Source of the DNA: Calliopsis andreniformis
Lineage: Eukaryota > Arthropoda > Insecta > Hymenoptera > Andrenidae
NCBI RefSeq assembly: GCF_051401765.1
Contig: NW_027480423.1
Location: 17,794,001 to 17,858,000 of the forward strand
DNA length: 64,000 nucleotides
Direction: 5' to 3'
Shown here one piece after another: positions 24,347 to 39,095 of the stretch. A program made the position numbers and the translations under genes. Position 1 is the stretch's first letter. Every line of letters begins with the position of its first letter. The notes under the pieces are model-generated. The model saw only the letters and a program-made list of their open reading frames with translations, did no database searches and had not been told where the DNA came from.

Positions 24347-26092
24347 TCTGTTGCACCTTTATTGTGTTTTATGCTTCTGGCGTTGACGTCATATGCCCTA
24401 ACTATTCGATGTGGTGGAGCAATGTCCTAGGGTGAAGCCTAGGTTGACCGGAACGTAGAAATGACCATAACTTTCACACTGGTTACCATTATTCGTTTTA
24501 TACGATGGAAAAGCTTTTGTATTTATATCGTGTTTTATGCTTCTGGCGTTGACTTCTTAGGCCCTAACTATTCCATCTGGTGTAACAACGCCCTAGGGTA
24601 AAGCCTAGGTTGCCGGAACGTAGAAATGACCAGTACTTTCACACTGGTTGCAGTTATTCGTTTTATACAATGGAACAACTGTTCTATTTTTTTGTATTTT
24701 ATGCTTCGGGCGTTGACTTCTTAGGCCCTAACTATTTGATCTGGTGGAGCACCGCCCTAGAGTGAAGCCTAGGCTGCCCGGAACGTAGAACATACAATTA
24801 CCTTCACACTGGTTGCAATTATTCCTGTTATACTATGGAAAAACTGTTGCACCTTTATTGTATTTTATGCTTCTGGCGTTGACTTCATAGGCCCTAACTA
24901 TTCGATCTGGTGGAGCGACGTCATAGAGTGAAGCCTAGGTTGCCCGGAACGTAGAAATGACCATAACTTTCACACTGGAAATAATTATTCGTTTTATACA
25001 TCGAACAGCTGTTCCATTTATTTTATATTTTATGCTTCGGGCGCTGACCTCTAAGGCCCTAACTATTCGATCTGGTGGAGCAGCGGACTAGAGTGAAGCC
25101 TAAGTTGCCCGGAACGTAGAAATGACCATAACTTTCACACTGGTTGCTATTATTCGTTCTATACGATGGAAAAACTGTTATATTTATATTGTATCTTATG
25201 CTTCTGGCGTTGACTTCTTAGGCCCTAACAATTCGGTCTGGTGGAACAACGCCCTAGAGTGAAGCCTAGGTTGCCCGGAACATAGAAGTGACCATAACTT
25301 CCACACTGGTTTCAATTATTCATTTAATATGATGGAAAAGCTGTTGTATTTATATCGTATTTTATGCTTCGGGCGTTGACTTCTTAGGCCCTAACATTTC
25401 GATCTGGTGCAGCAACGCCCTAGAGTGTAGCCTAGGTTGCTCGGAATGTAGAAATGACCATAACTTTCACACTGGTTGCAATTACTCGTTTTATACGATG
25501 GAAAAACTGTTCTATTTATTTTATATTTTATGCTCCGGGCGTTGACTTCCAAGGCCCTAACTATTCGATCTGGTGGATCAACGGCCTAGGGTGAAGCCTG
25601 GGTTGCCCGGAACGCAGAAATGACCATAACTTTTACACTGGTAGCAATTATTCGTTTTATACAATGGAAAAACTGTTCTATTTATCTTGTATTTAATGCT
25701 TCGGGCGTTGGCTTCTAAGGCCCTAACTGTTTGATCTGGTGGAGCAACGCCCTAGAGTGAAGCGTAGGTTGCCCGGAACGTAGAAATGACCATAACTTTT
25801 ACACTGGTAGCAATTATTCGTTTTATACGATGGAAGAGCTGTTGTATTTATATTGTATTTTATGCCTCTGGCGTTGACTTCTAAAGCCGTAGCTATTAGA
25901 TGTGGTGGAGCAACGCCCTAGAGTGACGCCTAGGGTAATCGGAACGTAGAAGTGGCCATAACTTCCACACTGGTTGCAATTACTCGTTTTATACGATGGA
26001 AAAACTGTTCTATTTATTTTATATTTTATGCTTCGGGCGTTGACTTCCAAGGCCCTAACTATTCGATCTGGTGGAGCAACGCCCTAGAGCGA

Positions 26093-29000
26093 AGCCTAGG
26101 TTGCCCGGAACGTAGAAATGACCATAACTTTCATACTAGTTGCAATTATTCGTTTTATATGATGGAAAAACTGTTGTATTTATATTGTATTTTATGCTGC
26201 TGGCGTTCACTTCTTAGGCACTAACTATTCGATCTGGTGGAACAACGCCCTGGTGTGAAGCCTAGGTTGCCGGGAACGTAGAAATGACCATAACTTTCAC
26301 ACTGGTCGCTATTATTCGTTTTATACGATGGTGAAACTGTTATATTTATATTGTGTTTTATGCATCTGGCGTTGCCTTCTTAGGCCCTAGCTATTCGATG
26401 TGGTGGAAGAACGCCATAGAGTGAAGCCTAGGTTGCCCGGAACGTAGAAATGACCATAACTTTCATACTGGTGGCAATTATTCGTTCTATATGATGGAAA
26501 AACTGTTGTATTTATATTGTATTTTATGCTGCTGGCGTTCACTTCTTAGGCCCTAGCTATTCGATCTGGTGGAACAACGCCCTGGGGTGAAGCCTAGGTT
26601 GCCCGGAACGTAGAAATTACCATCACTTTCAAACTGGTTGCAAATATTCCTGTTATATGACGGAAAAACTGTTGTATTTTTATTGCATTTTATGCTTCGG
26701 GCAATGACTTCTAAGGCCCTAACTATTCAATCTGTAGGAGCAACGCCCTAGGGTGTAGCCTAGGTTGCCCGTAAAGTAGAAATGACCATAGCTTTCATAC
26801 TGGTTGCAATTATTCGTTTTATATGATGGAAAAACTGTTGTATTTATATTGTATTTTATGCTTCTGGCGTTCACTTCTTAGGCCCTAACTATTCGATCTG
26901 TTGGAACAACGCCCTATGGTGAAGCCTAGGTTGACCGGAACGTTAAAATGACCATAACTTTCACACCGGTAGCAATTATTCGTTTTACACGATGGAAAAA
27001 CTGTTCTATTTGTTTTGTATTTTATGCTTCGGGCGTTGACTTCTAAGGCCCTAACTATTCAATCGGTTGCAGCAACGCCCCAGGGTGGATTCTAGGTTGC
27101 CCGGAAAGTAGAAATGACCATAACTTTCACACCGGTAGCAATTATTCGTTTTACACGATGGAAAAACTGTTATATTTATATTGTATCTTATGCTTCTGGC
27201 GTTGACTTCTTAGGCCCTAACAATTCGATCTGGTGGAACAACGACCTAGAGTGAGGCCTAGGTTGCCCGGAACGTAGAACTGACCATAACTTTTACACTG
27301 GTGGCAATTATTCGTTTTATACAATGGAAAAACTGTTGTATTTATATTGTATTTTCTGCTTCTGGCGTTGACTTCTAAGGCTCTAACTATTCGATCTGGT
27401 GGAGCAACGTCCTAGAGTGAGGCCTAGGTTGCCCGGAACGTAGAAATGACCATAACTTTCACACTGGTTGCTATTATTCGTTCCATACGAAAGAAAAACT
27501 GTTATATTTATATTGTATCTTATGCATCTGGCGTTGACTTCTTAGGCCCTAACAATTCGATCTGGTGGAACAACGACCTAGAGTGAGGCCTAGGTAGCCC
27601 GGAACGTAGAAATGACCATCACTTCCATACTGGCAGCAATTATTCGTTTTATACGATGGAAAAGCTGTTGTATTAATATTGTATTTTATGCTTCTGGCGT
27701 TGACTTCTAAGGCACTAACTATTCGATCTGGTGGAGCAACGACCTAGAGTGAAGCCTAGGTTGCCCGGAACGTAGAAATGACCATCACTTTCAAACTGGT
27801 TGCAATTATTCCTGTTATATGATGGAAACACTGTTGTATTTTTAATGCATTTTATGTTTCGGGCATTGACTTCTAAGGTCCTAACTATTCAATCCGTTGG
27901 AGCAACGCGCTAGGGGGAAGCCTAGGTTGCGCGGAAAGTAGAAATGACAATAACTTTCACACTGGTTGCAATTATTCGTTTTATACGATGGAAAAGCTGT
28001 TGCATCTTTATTGTATTTTATGATTCTGTCGTTGACGTCTAAGGCCGTAGCTAGTAGATGTGGTGGAGCAACGCACTAGAGTGACGCCTAGGTTGCCCGG
28101 AACGTGGAATGACAATTACTTTCGCAATGTTTGCAATTGTACATTTTATACGATGGAAAAGCTGTTGTACTTATATTGTATTTTATGCTTCTGACGTTGA
28201 CTTCTAAGGCCCTAACTATTCGATCTGGTGGAGCAACGCCCTAGAGTGAAGCCTAGGTTGCCTGGAACGTACAAATGACCATCACTTTCACACGGGTTGC
28301 AATTATTCCTGTTATAGGACGGAAAGACTGTTGTATTTTTATTGTATTTTATGCTTCAGGCGTTGACTTCTGAGGCCGTAGCTATTCGATGTAGTGGAAG
28401 AACGCCATAGAGTGAAGCCTAGGTTGCCCGGAACGTAGAAATGACCATAACTTTCATACTGGTTGCAATTATTCGTTTTACACGATGGAAAAACTGTTGT
28501 ATTTATATTGTATTTTATTCATCTGGGGCTGACTTCTAAGGCCGTAGCTATTAGATGTGGTGGAGCAACGCCCTAGAGTGACGACTAGGTTGCCCTGAAC
28601 GTAGAAATGACCATTATTTTCACAATGTTTGCAATTATTCATTTTATACGATGGAAAAACTTTTGTACTTATATTGTATTTTATTCTTCTGGCGTTGACT
28701 TCTTAGGCCCTAAATATTCGATCTGGAGGAACAACGCCCTAGAGTGAAGACTAGGTTGCCCGGAACATGGAAATGACCATTATTTTCACAATGTTTGCAA
28801 TTATTCATTTTATACGATGGAAAAACTTTTGTACTTATATCGTATTTTATGCTTCTGGCGTTGACTTCTTAGGCCGTAACTATTCGATCTGGTGGAGCAA
28901 CGCCCTGGAGTGAAACCTGGGTTGCCCGGAACGTAGAAATGACCACTACTATCACACTGGTTGCAAATTATTCCTGCTATACGATGGAAAAACTGTTGTA

Positions 29001-32000
29001 TTTTTATTGCATTTTATGGTTCTGGCGTTCACTTCTTAGGACCTAACTATTCGATCTGGTCGAACAACGGCCTAGGGTGAAGCCTAGGTTGCCCGGAACG
29101 TAGAAATGACCATAACTTTCACACTGGTTGCAATTATTTGTTTTATACGATGGAAAAGCTGTTGTATTTATATCGTATTTTATGCTTCTGGCGTTGACTT
29201 CTTAGGCCCTAACTGTTCCATCTGGTAGAACAACGCCCTGGAGTAAAGCCCAGGTTGCGCGTAACGTAGAAATGACCATAACTTTCACACTGGAAGCAAT
29301 TATTCGTTTTATACAATGGAAAAACTGTTCTGTTTATATTGTATTATATGCTTCTGGCGTTAACTACTTAGGCCCTAACTATTCGATCTTGTGGAACAAC
29401 GCCCTAGAGTGAAGCCTAGGTTGCCTGGAACGTAGAAATGACCACCACCTTCACACGGGTTGCAATTGTTCCTGTTATAGGATGGAAAGACTGTTGTATT
29501 TTTATTGTATTTTATTCTTCTGGTGTTGACATCTTAGGCCCTAACTATTCGATCTGGTGGAACAACGCCGTAGAGTGAAGCCTAGGTTGCCCGGAACGTA
29601 GAAATGACCATTACTTTCACACTGTTTGCAATTATTCCTTTTATACGATGGAACAGCTGTTGTATTTATATCGTATTTTATGCTTCTGGCGTTGACTTCT
29701 AAGGACCTAACTATTCGATCTGGTGGAGCAACGCCCTAGAGTGAAGCCTAGGTTGCTCGGAATGTAGAAATGACCATAAGTTGCATAATGGTTGCAATTA
29801 TTCGTTTTATACGATGGAAAAACTGTTGTATTTATATTGTATTTTATGCTTCTGGCGTTGACTTCTAAGGCCCTGAATATTCGATCTGGTGGAGCAATGC
29901 CTCGGGGTTAATTCTAGGATGCCCGAAACGCCGAAATGATCATTACATTCACGCTTGTTGCAATTATTCCTGTTATACGATGAAAAGGCTGTTGTATTTT
30001 TATTGTACTTTATGCTTCAGGCGTGGACTTCTGAGGCCGTAGCTATTCGATGTGGTGGAAGAACGCCATACAGTGAAGCCTAGGTTGCCCGAACGTAGAA
30101 ATGACCACTACTTTCACACTGTTTGCAATTATTCATTTAATACGATGGAAATGCTGTTGTATTTATATCGTATTTTATGCTTCGGGCGTAGACTTCTTAG
30201 GCCCTAACATTTCGATCTGGTGGAGCAACGCCCGACAGTGAAGCCCAGGTTGCCCGGAACGTAGATATGACCATAACCTTCACACAGGTTGCAATTATTC
30301 GTTTTATACGGTGTAAAGGCTGTTGTATTTATTTTGTATTTTATTCTTCTGGTGTTGACTTCTTAGGCCCTAACTATTCGATCTGGTGGAACAACGCCGT
30401 AGAGTGAAGCCTAGGTTGCCCGGAACGTAGAATTGACCATTACTTTCACACTGTTTGCAATTATTCCTTTTATACGATGGAAAAGCTGTTGTATTTATAT
30501 CGTATTTTATGCTTCTGGCGTTGACTTCTTAGGCCCTAACTACCCGACCTGGTGGAGCAACGCCCTAGAGTGAAGCCTAGGTTGCCCGGAACGTAAAAAT
30601 GACCATTACATTCACACTGGTTGCAATTATTCCTGTTATACGATGGAAAAACTGTTGAATTTTTATTGTATTCTATGCTTCTGGCGTTTAATTCTAAGTC
30701 GCTAGCTATTTGATCTTGTGGAGCAACGCCCTAGAGTGAAACCTAGGTTATCCGGAACGTAGAAATGACCAGTACATTCACACTGGTTGCAGTTATTCCT
30801 GTTAAACGATGGAAAAACTGTTGCACCTTTATTGTATTTTATGCTTCTGGCGATGACTTCTAAGGCCGTAACTATGCGATCTGGTGGAGCAACGCCCTAG
30901 GGTGAAGGGTAGGTTGCGCGGAACGTAGCAATGACCATAACTTTCACACTGGTAGCAATTAATCGTTTTATACCATGGCAAAGCTGTTGTATTTATATTG
31001 TATTTTATGCTGCCGGCGTTAACTTCTAAGGGCGTAGCTATCAGATGTGGAGCAGCAACGCCCTAGAGTGACGCGTAGGTTGCCCGGAACGTAGAAATGA
31101 CCATTACTTTCACAATGTTCTCAATCACTCATTTTATACGATGGAAAAACTGTTGTACTTATATTGTATTTTATGATTCGGGCGTTGACTTCTAAGGCCC
31201 TAACTATTCGATTTGGTGGAGCAACGCCCTACAGTGCAGCCTAGGTTGCCCGGAACGTAGCTATGTCCATAACCATCACACAGGTTGCAATTATTCGTTT
31301 TATACGATGGAAAGACTGATGTATTTATTTTGTAGTTTATGCTTCTGGCGTTGACTTCTAAGGCCCTAGCTCTTGTATCTGGTGGAGCAGCGCCTCAGAG
31401 TTAAGTCTAGGATGCCCGAAATGTCGATATGATCATTACTTTCGCACTGGTTGCAATTAGTCATGCTATACGATGGAAAATCTGTTGCACCTTTATTGTG
31501 TTTTATGCTTCTGGCGTTGACGTCATATGCCCTAACTATTCGATGTGGTGGAGCAATGTCCTAGGGTGAAGCCTAGGTTGACCGGAACGTAGAAATGACC
31601 ATAACTTTCACACTGGTTACCATTATTCGTTTTATACGATGGAAAAGCTTTTGTATTTATATCGTGTTTTATGCTTCTGGCGTTGACTTCTTAGGCCCTA
31701 ACTATTCCATCTGGTGTAACAACGCCCTAGGGTGAAGCCTAGGTTGCCGGAACGTAGAAATGACCAGTACTTTCACACTGGTTGCAGTTATTCGTTTTAT
31801 ACAATGGAACAACTGTTCTATTTTTTTGTATTTTATGCTTCGGGCGTTGACTTCTTAGGCCCTAACTATTTGATCTGGTGGAGCACCGCCCTAGAGTGAA
31901 GCCTAGGCTGCCCGGAACGTAGAACATACAATTACCTTCACACTGGTTGCAATTATTCCTGTTATACTATGGAAAAACTGTTGCACCTTTATTGTATTTT

Positions 32001-33226
32001 ATGCTTCTGGCGTTGACTTCATAGGCCCTAACTATTCGATCTGGTGGAGCGACGTCATAGAGTGAAGCCTAGGTTGCCCGGAACGTAGAAATGACCATAA
32101 CTTTCACACTGGAAATAATTATTCGTTTTATACATCGAACAGCTGTTCCATTTACTTTATATTTTATGCTTCGGGCGCTGACCTCTAAGGCCCTAACTAT
32201 TCGATCTGGTGGAGCAGCGGCCTAGAGTGAAGCCTAAGTTGCCCGGAACGTAGAAATGACCATAACTTTCACACTGGTTGCTATTATTCGTTCTATACGA
32301 TGGAAAAACTGTTATATTTATATTGTATCTTATGCTTCTGGCGTTGACTTCTTAGGCCCTAACAATTCGGTCTGGTGGAACAACGCCCTAGAGTGAAGCC
32401 TAGGTTGCCCGGAACATAGAAGTGACCATAACTTCCACACTGGTTTCAATTATTCATTTAATATGATGGAAAAGCTGTTGTATTTATATCGTATTTTATG
32501 CTTCGGGCGTTGACTTCTTAGGCCCTAACATTTCGATCTGGTGCAGCAACGCCCTAGAGTGTAGCCTAGGTTGCTCGGAATGTAGAAATGACCATAACTT
32601 TCACACTGGTTGCAATTACTCGTTTTATACGATGGAAAAACTGTTCTATTTATTTTATATTTTATGCTTCGGGCGTTGACTTCCAAGGCCCTAACTATTC
32701 GATCTGGTGGATCAACGGCCTAGGGTGAAGCCTGGGTTGCCCGGAACGCAGAAATGACCATAACTTTTACACTGGTAGCAATTATTCGTTTTATACAATG
32801 GAAAAACTGTTCTATTTATCTTGTATTTAATGCTTCGGGCGTTGGCTTCTAAGGCCCTAACTGTTTGATCTGGTGGAGCAACGCCCTAGAGTGAAGCGTA
32901 GGTTGCCCGGGACGTAGAAATGACCATAACTTTTACACTGGTAGCAATTATTCGTTTTATACGATGGAAGAGCTGTTGTATTTATATTGTATTTTATGCC
33001 TCTGGCGTTGACTTCTAAAGCCGTAGCTATTAGATGTGGTGGAGCAACGCCCTAGAGTGACGCCTAGGGTAATCGGAACGTAGAAGTGGCCATAACTTCC
33101 ACACTGGTTGCAATTACTCGTTTTATACGATGGAAAAACTGTTCTATTTATTTTATATTTTATGCTTCGGGCGTTGACTTCCAAGGCCCTAACTATTCGA
33201 TCTGGTGGAGCAACGCCCTAGAGCGA
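26093..33226. repeat. Block A, second copy (A2), 43 monomers
   Basis: Head-to-tail copy of 18,296-26,092, lacking four monomers. The crossover interval is gccttaggttgcc-like sequence around 26,093-26,108, where both parents are identical. The copy ends at about 33,242, where ggaacgtag is replaced by ggtacgtag. Differences from A1 seen by eye include ataactttcac for atagctttcac, ctggtcgaacaacgg for ctggtggaacaacgg, and gactgatgta for gactgttgta. Confidence 0.92.
30297..30313 (+). other. CENP-B-box-like motif, best version, A2 copy
   Basis: Same 8-of-9 motif as at 22,500, displaced by the 7,797-bp period of block A. It is a copy by descent, not independent evidence. Confidence 0.35.
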
Positions 33227-36200
33227 AGCCTAGGTTGCCCGGTACGTAGAAATGACCATCACTTTAATACTGGTTGCAATTATTCGTTTTATATGATAGA
33301 AAAACTGTTGTATTTATATTGTATTTTATGCTTCCGGCGTTCACTTCTTAGGCCCTAACTATTCGATCTGGTGAAACAACGCCCTAGGGTGAAGCCTAGG
33401 TTGCCCGGAACGTAGAAATGACCATAACTTTTACACTGCTTGCATTTATTCGTTTTATACAATGGAAAAACTGTTCTATTTATTTTTCATTTTATGCTCC
33501 GGGCGTTGACTTCTAAGGCCCTAACAGATTGATCTGGAGGTGCAACGCCCTAGAGTGAAGCCTAGATTGCCCGGTACGTAGAGATGACCATTACTTTCAC
33601 ACTGTTTGCAAATATACATTACATACGATGGAAAATCTGTTGTATTTATGTTGTATTTTATGCTTCTGGCGTTGACTTCTTAGGCCCTAACTATGTGATC
33701 TGGTGGAGCAACGCCTTAAAGTGAAGCCTAGGTTGCCCGGAACATAGAAGTGACCATAACTTCCACACTGGTTTCAATTATTCATTTAATATGATGGAAA
33801 AGCTGTTGTATTTATATCGTATTTTATGCTTCGGGCGTTGACTTCTTAGGCCCTAACATTTCGATCTGGTGGAGCAACGCCCTAGAGTGTAGCCTAGGTT
33901 GCTCGGAATGTAGAAATGACCATAACTTTCACACTGGTTGCAATTACTCGTTTTATACGATGGAAAAACTGTTCTATTTATTTTATATTTTATGCTTCGG
34001 GCGTTGACTTCCAAGGCCCTAACTATTCAATCTGGTGGATTAACGGCCTAGGGTGAAGACTGGGTTGCCAGGAACGTAGAAATGACCATAACTTTTACAC
34101 TGGTAGCAATTATTCGTTTCATACAATGGAAAAACTGTTATATTTATCTTTCATTTAATGCTTCGGGCGTTGGCTTCTAAGGCCCTAACTGTTTGATCTG
34201 GTGGAGCAACGCCCTAGAGTGAAGCCTAGGTTGCCCGGAACGTAGAAATGACCATAACTTTCTCACTGGCTGCTATTATTCGTTTTATACGATGGAAAAA
34301 CTGTTATATTTATATTGTATTTTATGCTTCTGGCGTTGACTTCTTAGGCCCTGACTATTCGATCTGGTGGAACAACGCCCTAGAGTGAAGCCTAGGTTGC
34401 CTGGAACGTAGAAATGACCATCACTTTCTCACGGGTTGCCATTATTCCTGTTATAGGATGGAAAGACGGTTGTATTTTTATTGTATTTTATACGTCAGGC
34501 GTCGACTTCTGAGGCTGTAGCTATTCGATGTGGTGGAAGAACGCCATAGAGTGAAGCCTAGGTTGCCCGGAACGTAGAAATGACCATAACCTTCACACAG
34601 GTTGCAATTATTCATTTTATACGGTGTAAAGGCTGTTGTGTTTATTTTGTATTTTATGCTTCTGGCGTTGACTTCTTAGGCCCTAACAATTCGATCTGGT
34701 GGAACAACGCCCCAGAGTGAAGCCTAGGTTGCCCGGAACGTACAAATGACCACCACTTTGACACGGGTTGCAATTATTCCTGTTATAGGATGAAAAGACA
34801 GTTGTATTTTTATTGTATTTTATTCATCTGGGGCTGACTTCTAAGGCCGTAGCTATTAGATGTGGTGGAGCAACGCCCTAGAGTGACGACTAGGTTGCCC
34901 TGAACGTAGAAATGACCATTATTTTCACAATGTTTGCAATTATTCGTTTTATACGATGGAAAAGCTGTTGCATATTTATTGTATTTTATGGTTTCTGTCG
35001 TTGACGTCTAAGGCCGTAGCTATTAGATGTGGTGGAGCAACGCACTAGAGTGACGCCTAGGTTGCCCGGAACGTAGAAATGACCATTACTTCCGCAATGT
35101 TTGCAATTATTCGTTTTATACGATGGAAAAACTGTAGTACTTATATCGTATTTTATGCTTCTGGCGTTGACTTCTTATGCCCTAACTATTCCATCTGGTG
35201 GAACAACGCCCTAGGTTGGAGCCTAGGTTGCCCGGAACGTAGAAATGGAAATAACTTTCACACCGGTAGCAATTATTCGTTTTATACGATGGAAAAACAG
35301 TTCTATTTATTTTGTATTTTATGCTTCGGCCGTTGACTTCTAAAGCCATAACTATTCGATCTGTTGCAGCAACGCCCTAGGGTGAAGCCTAGGTTGCCCG
35401 GAAAGTAGAAATGACCATAACTTTCATACTGGTTGCAATTATTCGTTTTATTCGATGGAAAAACTGTTGTATTTATATTGCATTTCATGCTTCTGGCGTT
35501 GACTTCTAAGACTCTAACTATTCGATCTGGTGGAGCAACGCCCTAGAGTGAAGCCTAGGTTGCCCGGAACGGTGAAATGACCATCACTTTCAAACTGGTT
35601 GCAATTATTCCTGTTACATGATGGAAAAACTGTTGTATTTTTATTGCATTTTATGCTTCGGGCATTGACTTTTAAGGTCCTAACTATTCAATCTGTTGGA
35701 GCAACGCCCTAGGGTGAAGCCTAGGTTGCGCGGAAAGTAGAAATGACAATAACTTTCACACTGGGTGCAATTATTCGTTTTATACGATGGAAAAGCAGTT
35801 GCATCTTTATTGTATTTTATGCTTCTGTCTTTGACGTCTAAGGCCGTAGCTATTAGATGTGGTGGAGCAACGCACTAGAGTGACGCCTAGGTTGCCCGGA
35901 ACGTGGAATGACCATTACTTTCGCAATGTCTGCAATTATTCATTTTATACGATGGAAAAACTGTTGTACTTATATTGTATTTTATGCTTCTGGCGTTGAC
36001 TTCTTAGGCCCTAACAATTCGATCTGGTGGAACAACGCCCTAGAGTGAAGCCGAGGTTGCCTGGAACGTACAAATGACCATCACTTTCACACGGGTTGCA
36101 ATTATTCCTGTTATAGGACGGAAAGACTGTTGTATTTTTATTATACTTTATGCTTCTGGCGTTGTCATCTGAGGCCGTTGCTGTTCGATGTAGTGGAAGA

Positions 36201-36709
36201 ATGCCATAGAGTGCAGACTAGGTTGCCCGGAACGTAGAAATGACCAAAACCTTCATACTGGTTGCAATTATTCGTTTCATACGATGGAAAAACTGTTATA
36301 TTTATATTGTATTTTATGCTTCTGGCGTTGACTTATAAGGCACTAACTATTCGATCTGGTGGAGCAACGCAACAGAGTGAAGCCTAGGTTGCCCGGAACG
36401 TAGAATTGGCCATCACTTTCAAACTGGTTGCAATTATTCCTGTTATACGATGGAAACACTGTTGTATTTTTATTGCATTTTATGCTTCGGGCGTTGACTT
36501 CTAAGGCCCTAACTATTCAATCTGTTGGAGCAACGCCCTAGAGTGAAGCCTAAGTTGCCCGGAACGTAGAAATGACCATAACTTTCACACGGGTTGCTAT
36601 TATTCGTTCTATACGATGGAAAAACTGTTATATTTATATTGTATCTTATGCTTCTGGCGTTGACTTCTTAGGCCCTAACAATTCGATCTGGTGGAACAAC
36701 GCCCTAGAG
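33227..36709. repeat. Segment after A2, partly shared with B/C region
   Basis: About 21 monomers. The segment from about 32,925 to 34,330, which begins inside A2, matches about 49,193-50,600 at an offset of exactly 16,268 bp (98 monomers). The segment from about 33,740 to 34,570 matches about 48,349-49,185 at an offset of exactly 14,608 bp (88 monomers). From about 34,600 to 36,700 the monomers are more individual, with a diverged version of the F-type run (about 35,700-36,200). The ttcatctggggctg monomer near 34,825 recurs near 61,550. It contains satellite only. Confidence 0.8.
33442..33750. repeat. Marker cassette H, copy 1
   Basis: A highly diagnostic run of about two monomers: gcatttattcg, a tatttttcattttatgctc tail, acagattgatctggaggtgc, gtagagatgacc, gcaaatatacattacatacg, ending aacatagaag. 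It is 309 bp long in all six copies I found. This copy has private changes: ctatgtgatc for ctatttgatc and gccttaaag for gccctaaag. Confidence 0.88.
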
Positions 36710-39095
36710 TGAAGCCTAGGTTGCCTGGAACGTACAAATGACCATCACTTTCACAAGGGTTGGAATTATTCCGGTTATATGATGGAAACACTGTTGTATT
36801 TTTTTTGCATTTTATGGTTCGGGCGATCACTTCTAAGGTCCTAACTATTGAATCTGTTGGAGCAACGCCCTAGGGTGAAGCCTAGCTTGCTCGGAAAGTA
36901 GAAATGACCATAAGTTTCATACTGGTTGCAATTATTCGTTTTATACGATGGAAACACTGTTGTATTTTTATTGCATTTTATGCTTCGGGCGTTGACTTCT
37001 AAGACCCTAACTGTTTGATCTGGTGGAGCAACGCCCTAGAGTGAAGCCTAGGTTGCCTGGAACGTAGAAATGACCATCCCTTTCACACGGGTTGCAATTA
37101 TTCCTGATATAGGATGGAAAGACTGTTGTATTTTTATTGTATTTTATACTTCAGGCTTTGACTTCTGAGGCCGTAGCTATCCCATGTGGTGGAAGAACGC
37201 CATACACTGAAGCCAAGGTTGCCGGGATCGTAGAAATGACCATAACTTTCACACTGGTTGCAATTATTTGTTTTATACGATGGAAAAGCTGTTGTATTTA
37301 TATCGTATTTTATGCTTCTGGCGTTGACTTCTTAGGCCGTAACTATTCCGTCTGGTGGAGCAACGCCCTGGTGTGAAACCTAGGTTGCCCGGAACTTAGA
37401 ATTGGCCATCACTTTCAAACTGGTTGCAATTATTCCTGATATATGGTGGAAACACTGTTGTATTTTTTTTGCATTTTATGGTTCGGGCGTTGACTTCTAA
37501 GACCCTAACTGTTCAATCTGTTGGAGCAAGGCCCTAGGGTGAAGCCTAGGTTGCTCGGAAAGTAGAAATGACCATAAGTTTCATACTGGTTGCAATTATT
37601 CGTTTTATACGATGGAAAAACTGTTGTATTTATATTGTATTTTATGCTTCTAGCGTTGACTTCTAAGGCACTATCTATTCGATCTGGTGGAGCAACGCCC
37701 TAGAGAGAAGCCTGGGTTGCCCGGAACGTAGAATTGGCCATCACTTTGAAACTGGTTGCAATTATTCCTGTTATATGAGGGAAACACTGTTGTATTTTTT
37801 TTGCATTTTATGGTTCGGGCGTTGACTTCTAAGGCCCTAACTATTCAATCCGTTGGAGCAACGCCCTAGTGTGAAGCCTAGGTTGCTCGGAAAGTACAAA
37901 TGACCATATGTTTCATACTGGTTGCAATTATTTGTTACATACGATGGAAAAACTGTTGTATTTATATTGTATTTTATGCTTCTGGCGTTGACTTCTAAGG
38001 AACTTACCATTCGATATGGTGGAGCAACGCCCTAGAGTGAAGCCTAGGTTGCCCGGAACGTAGAATTGGCCTTCACTTTCACACTGGTTGCAATTATTCG
38101 TTTTATACGATGGAAAAGCTGTTGTATTTATTTTGTATTTAATGATTCTGACGTTGACTTCTTAGGCACTAACTATTCCATCTGGTGGAACAACGCCCTA
38201 GAGTAAAGCTCAGGTTGCGCGGAACGTAGAAATGACCATAACTTTCACACTGGTAGCAATTATTCGTTTGATACAATGGAAAAACTGTTCTATTTATTTT
38301 GTATTTAATGATTCGGGCGTTGACTTCTAAGGCCCTAACTATTCGATCAGGTGGAGCAACGCCCTAGAGTGAAGCCTAGGTAGCTCGAAATGTAGAAAGG
38401 ATCATAACTTTCACACTGGTTACTATCATTCGTTTTATATGATGGAAAAACTGTTGTATTTATATTGTATTTTATGCTTCTGGCGTTCACTTCTTAGGCC
38501 CTAACTATTCGATCTGGTGGAACAACGGCCTAGAGTGAAGCCTAGGTTGCCCAGGACGTAGAAATGACCATAACTTTTACACTGGTAACAATTATTCGTT
38601 TTATACAATGGAAAAACTGTTCTATTTATTTTGTATTTAATGCTTCGGGCGTTGACTTCTAAGGCCCCAACTGTTTGATCTGGTGGAGCAACGCCCTAGA
38701 GTGAAGCCTAGGTTGCCTGGAACGTAGAAATGACCATCACTTTCACACGGGTTGCAATTATTCCCGCTATACGATGGAAAAACTGTTGTATTTTAATTCT
38801 ATTTTATGCTTTTAGCGATGAATTCTAAGTCCCTAGCTATTCGATCTGGTGGAGCAACGCCCTAGAGTGACGCCTAGGTTGCTCGGAACGTAGAAATGAC
38901 CATTACTTTCACACTGGTTGCAATTATTCGTTTTACACGATGGAAAAGCTGTTGTAATTATATCGTATTTTATGCTTCTGGCGTTGACTTCTTATGACCT
39001 AACTATTCGATCTGGTGGAGCAACGCCCTGGAGTAAAACCTAGGTTGCCCGGAACGTAGAAATGACCATTACTTTCACACTGGTTGCAATTATTC
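36710..39095. repeat. Block D, first copy (D1)
   Basis: 2,386 bp that recur at 56,794-60,673. The first 294 bp match at offset 20,084. From about 37,004 the match is at offset 21,578, so D2 holds 1,494 bp (exactly nine monomers) that D1 lacks. Monomers with an eight-T run (gtattttttttgcatttt) are characteristic, at about 36,800, 37,460 and 37,797. More than ten substitutions separate D1 and D2 by eye, for example ctatcccatg versus ctatccgatg, so this is an older copy pair. Confidence 0.87.

Larger units (their letters stand above)
18296..26092. repeat. Block A, first copy (A1), 47 monomers
   Basis: This 7,797-bp segment is followed directly by a second copy. Alignment at offset 7,797 holds without change from 18,296 to about 23,683, then at offset 7,134 from 24,347 to about 26,108. 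The left break is gggtgtagcct here versus agagcgaagcct at the A1/A2 junction. Its first 2.4 kb carry variants found in the left part of the window (E, F, G types). The rest carries variants found in blocks B, C and the segment after A2. About a dozen substitutions separate A1 and A2 by eye. Confidence 0.92.

Noticed and set aside
25823..26224. Overlapping opposite-strand frames of 75 and 90 codons, seen again at 32,957, 49,225 and 52,710
   Set aside because: Recurrence across four sites might suggest conservation, but these are copies of the same duplicated satellite block. The DNA, not a protein, is what was copied.
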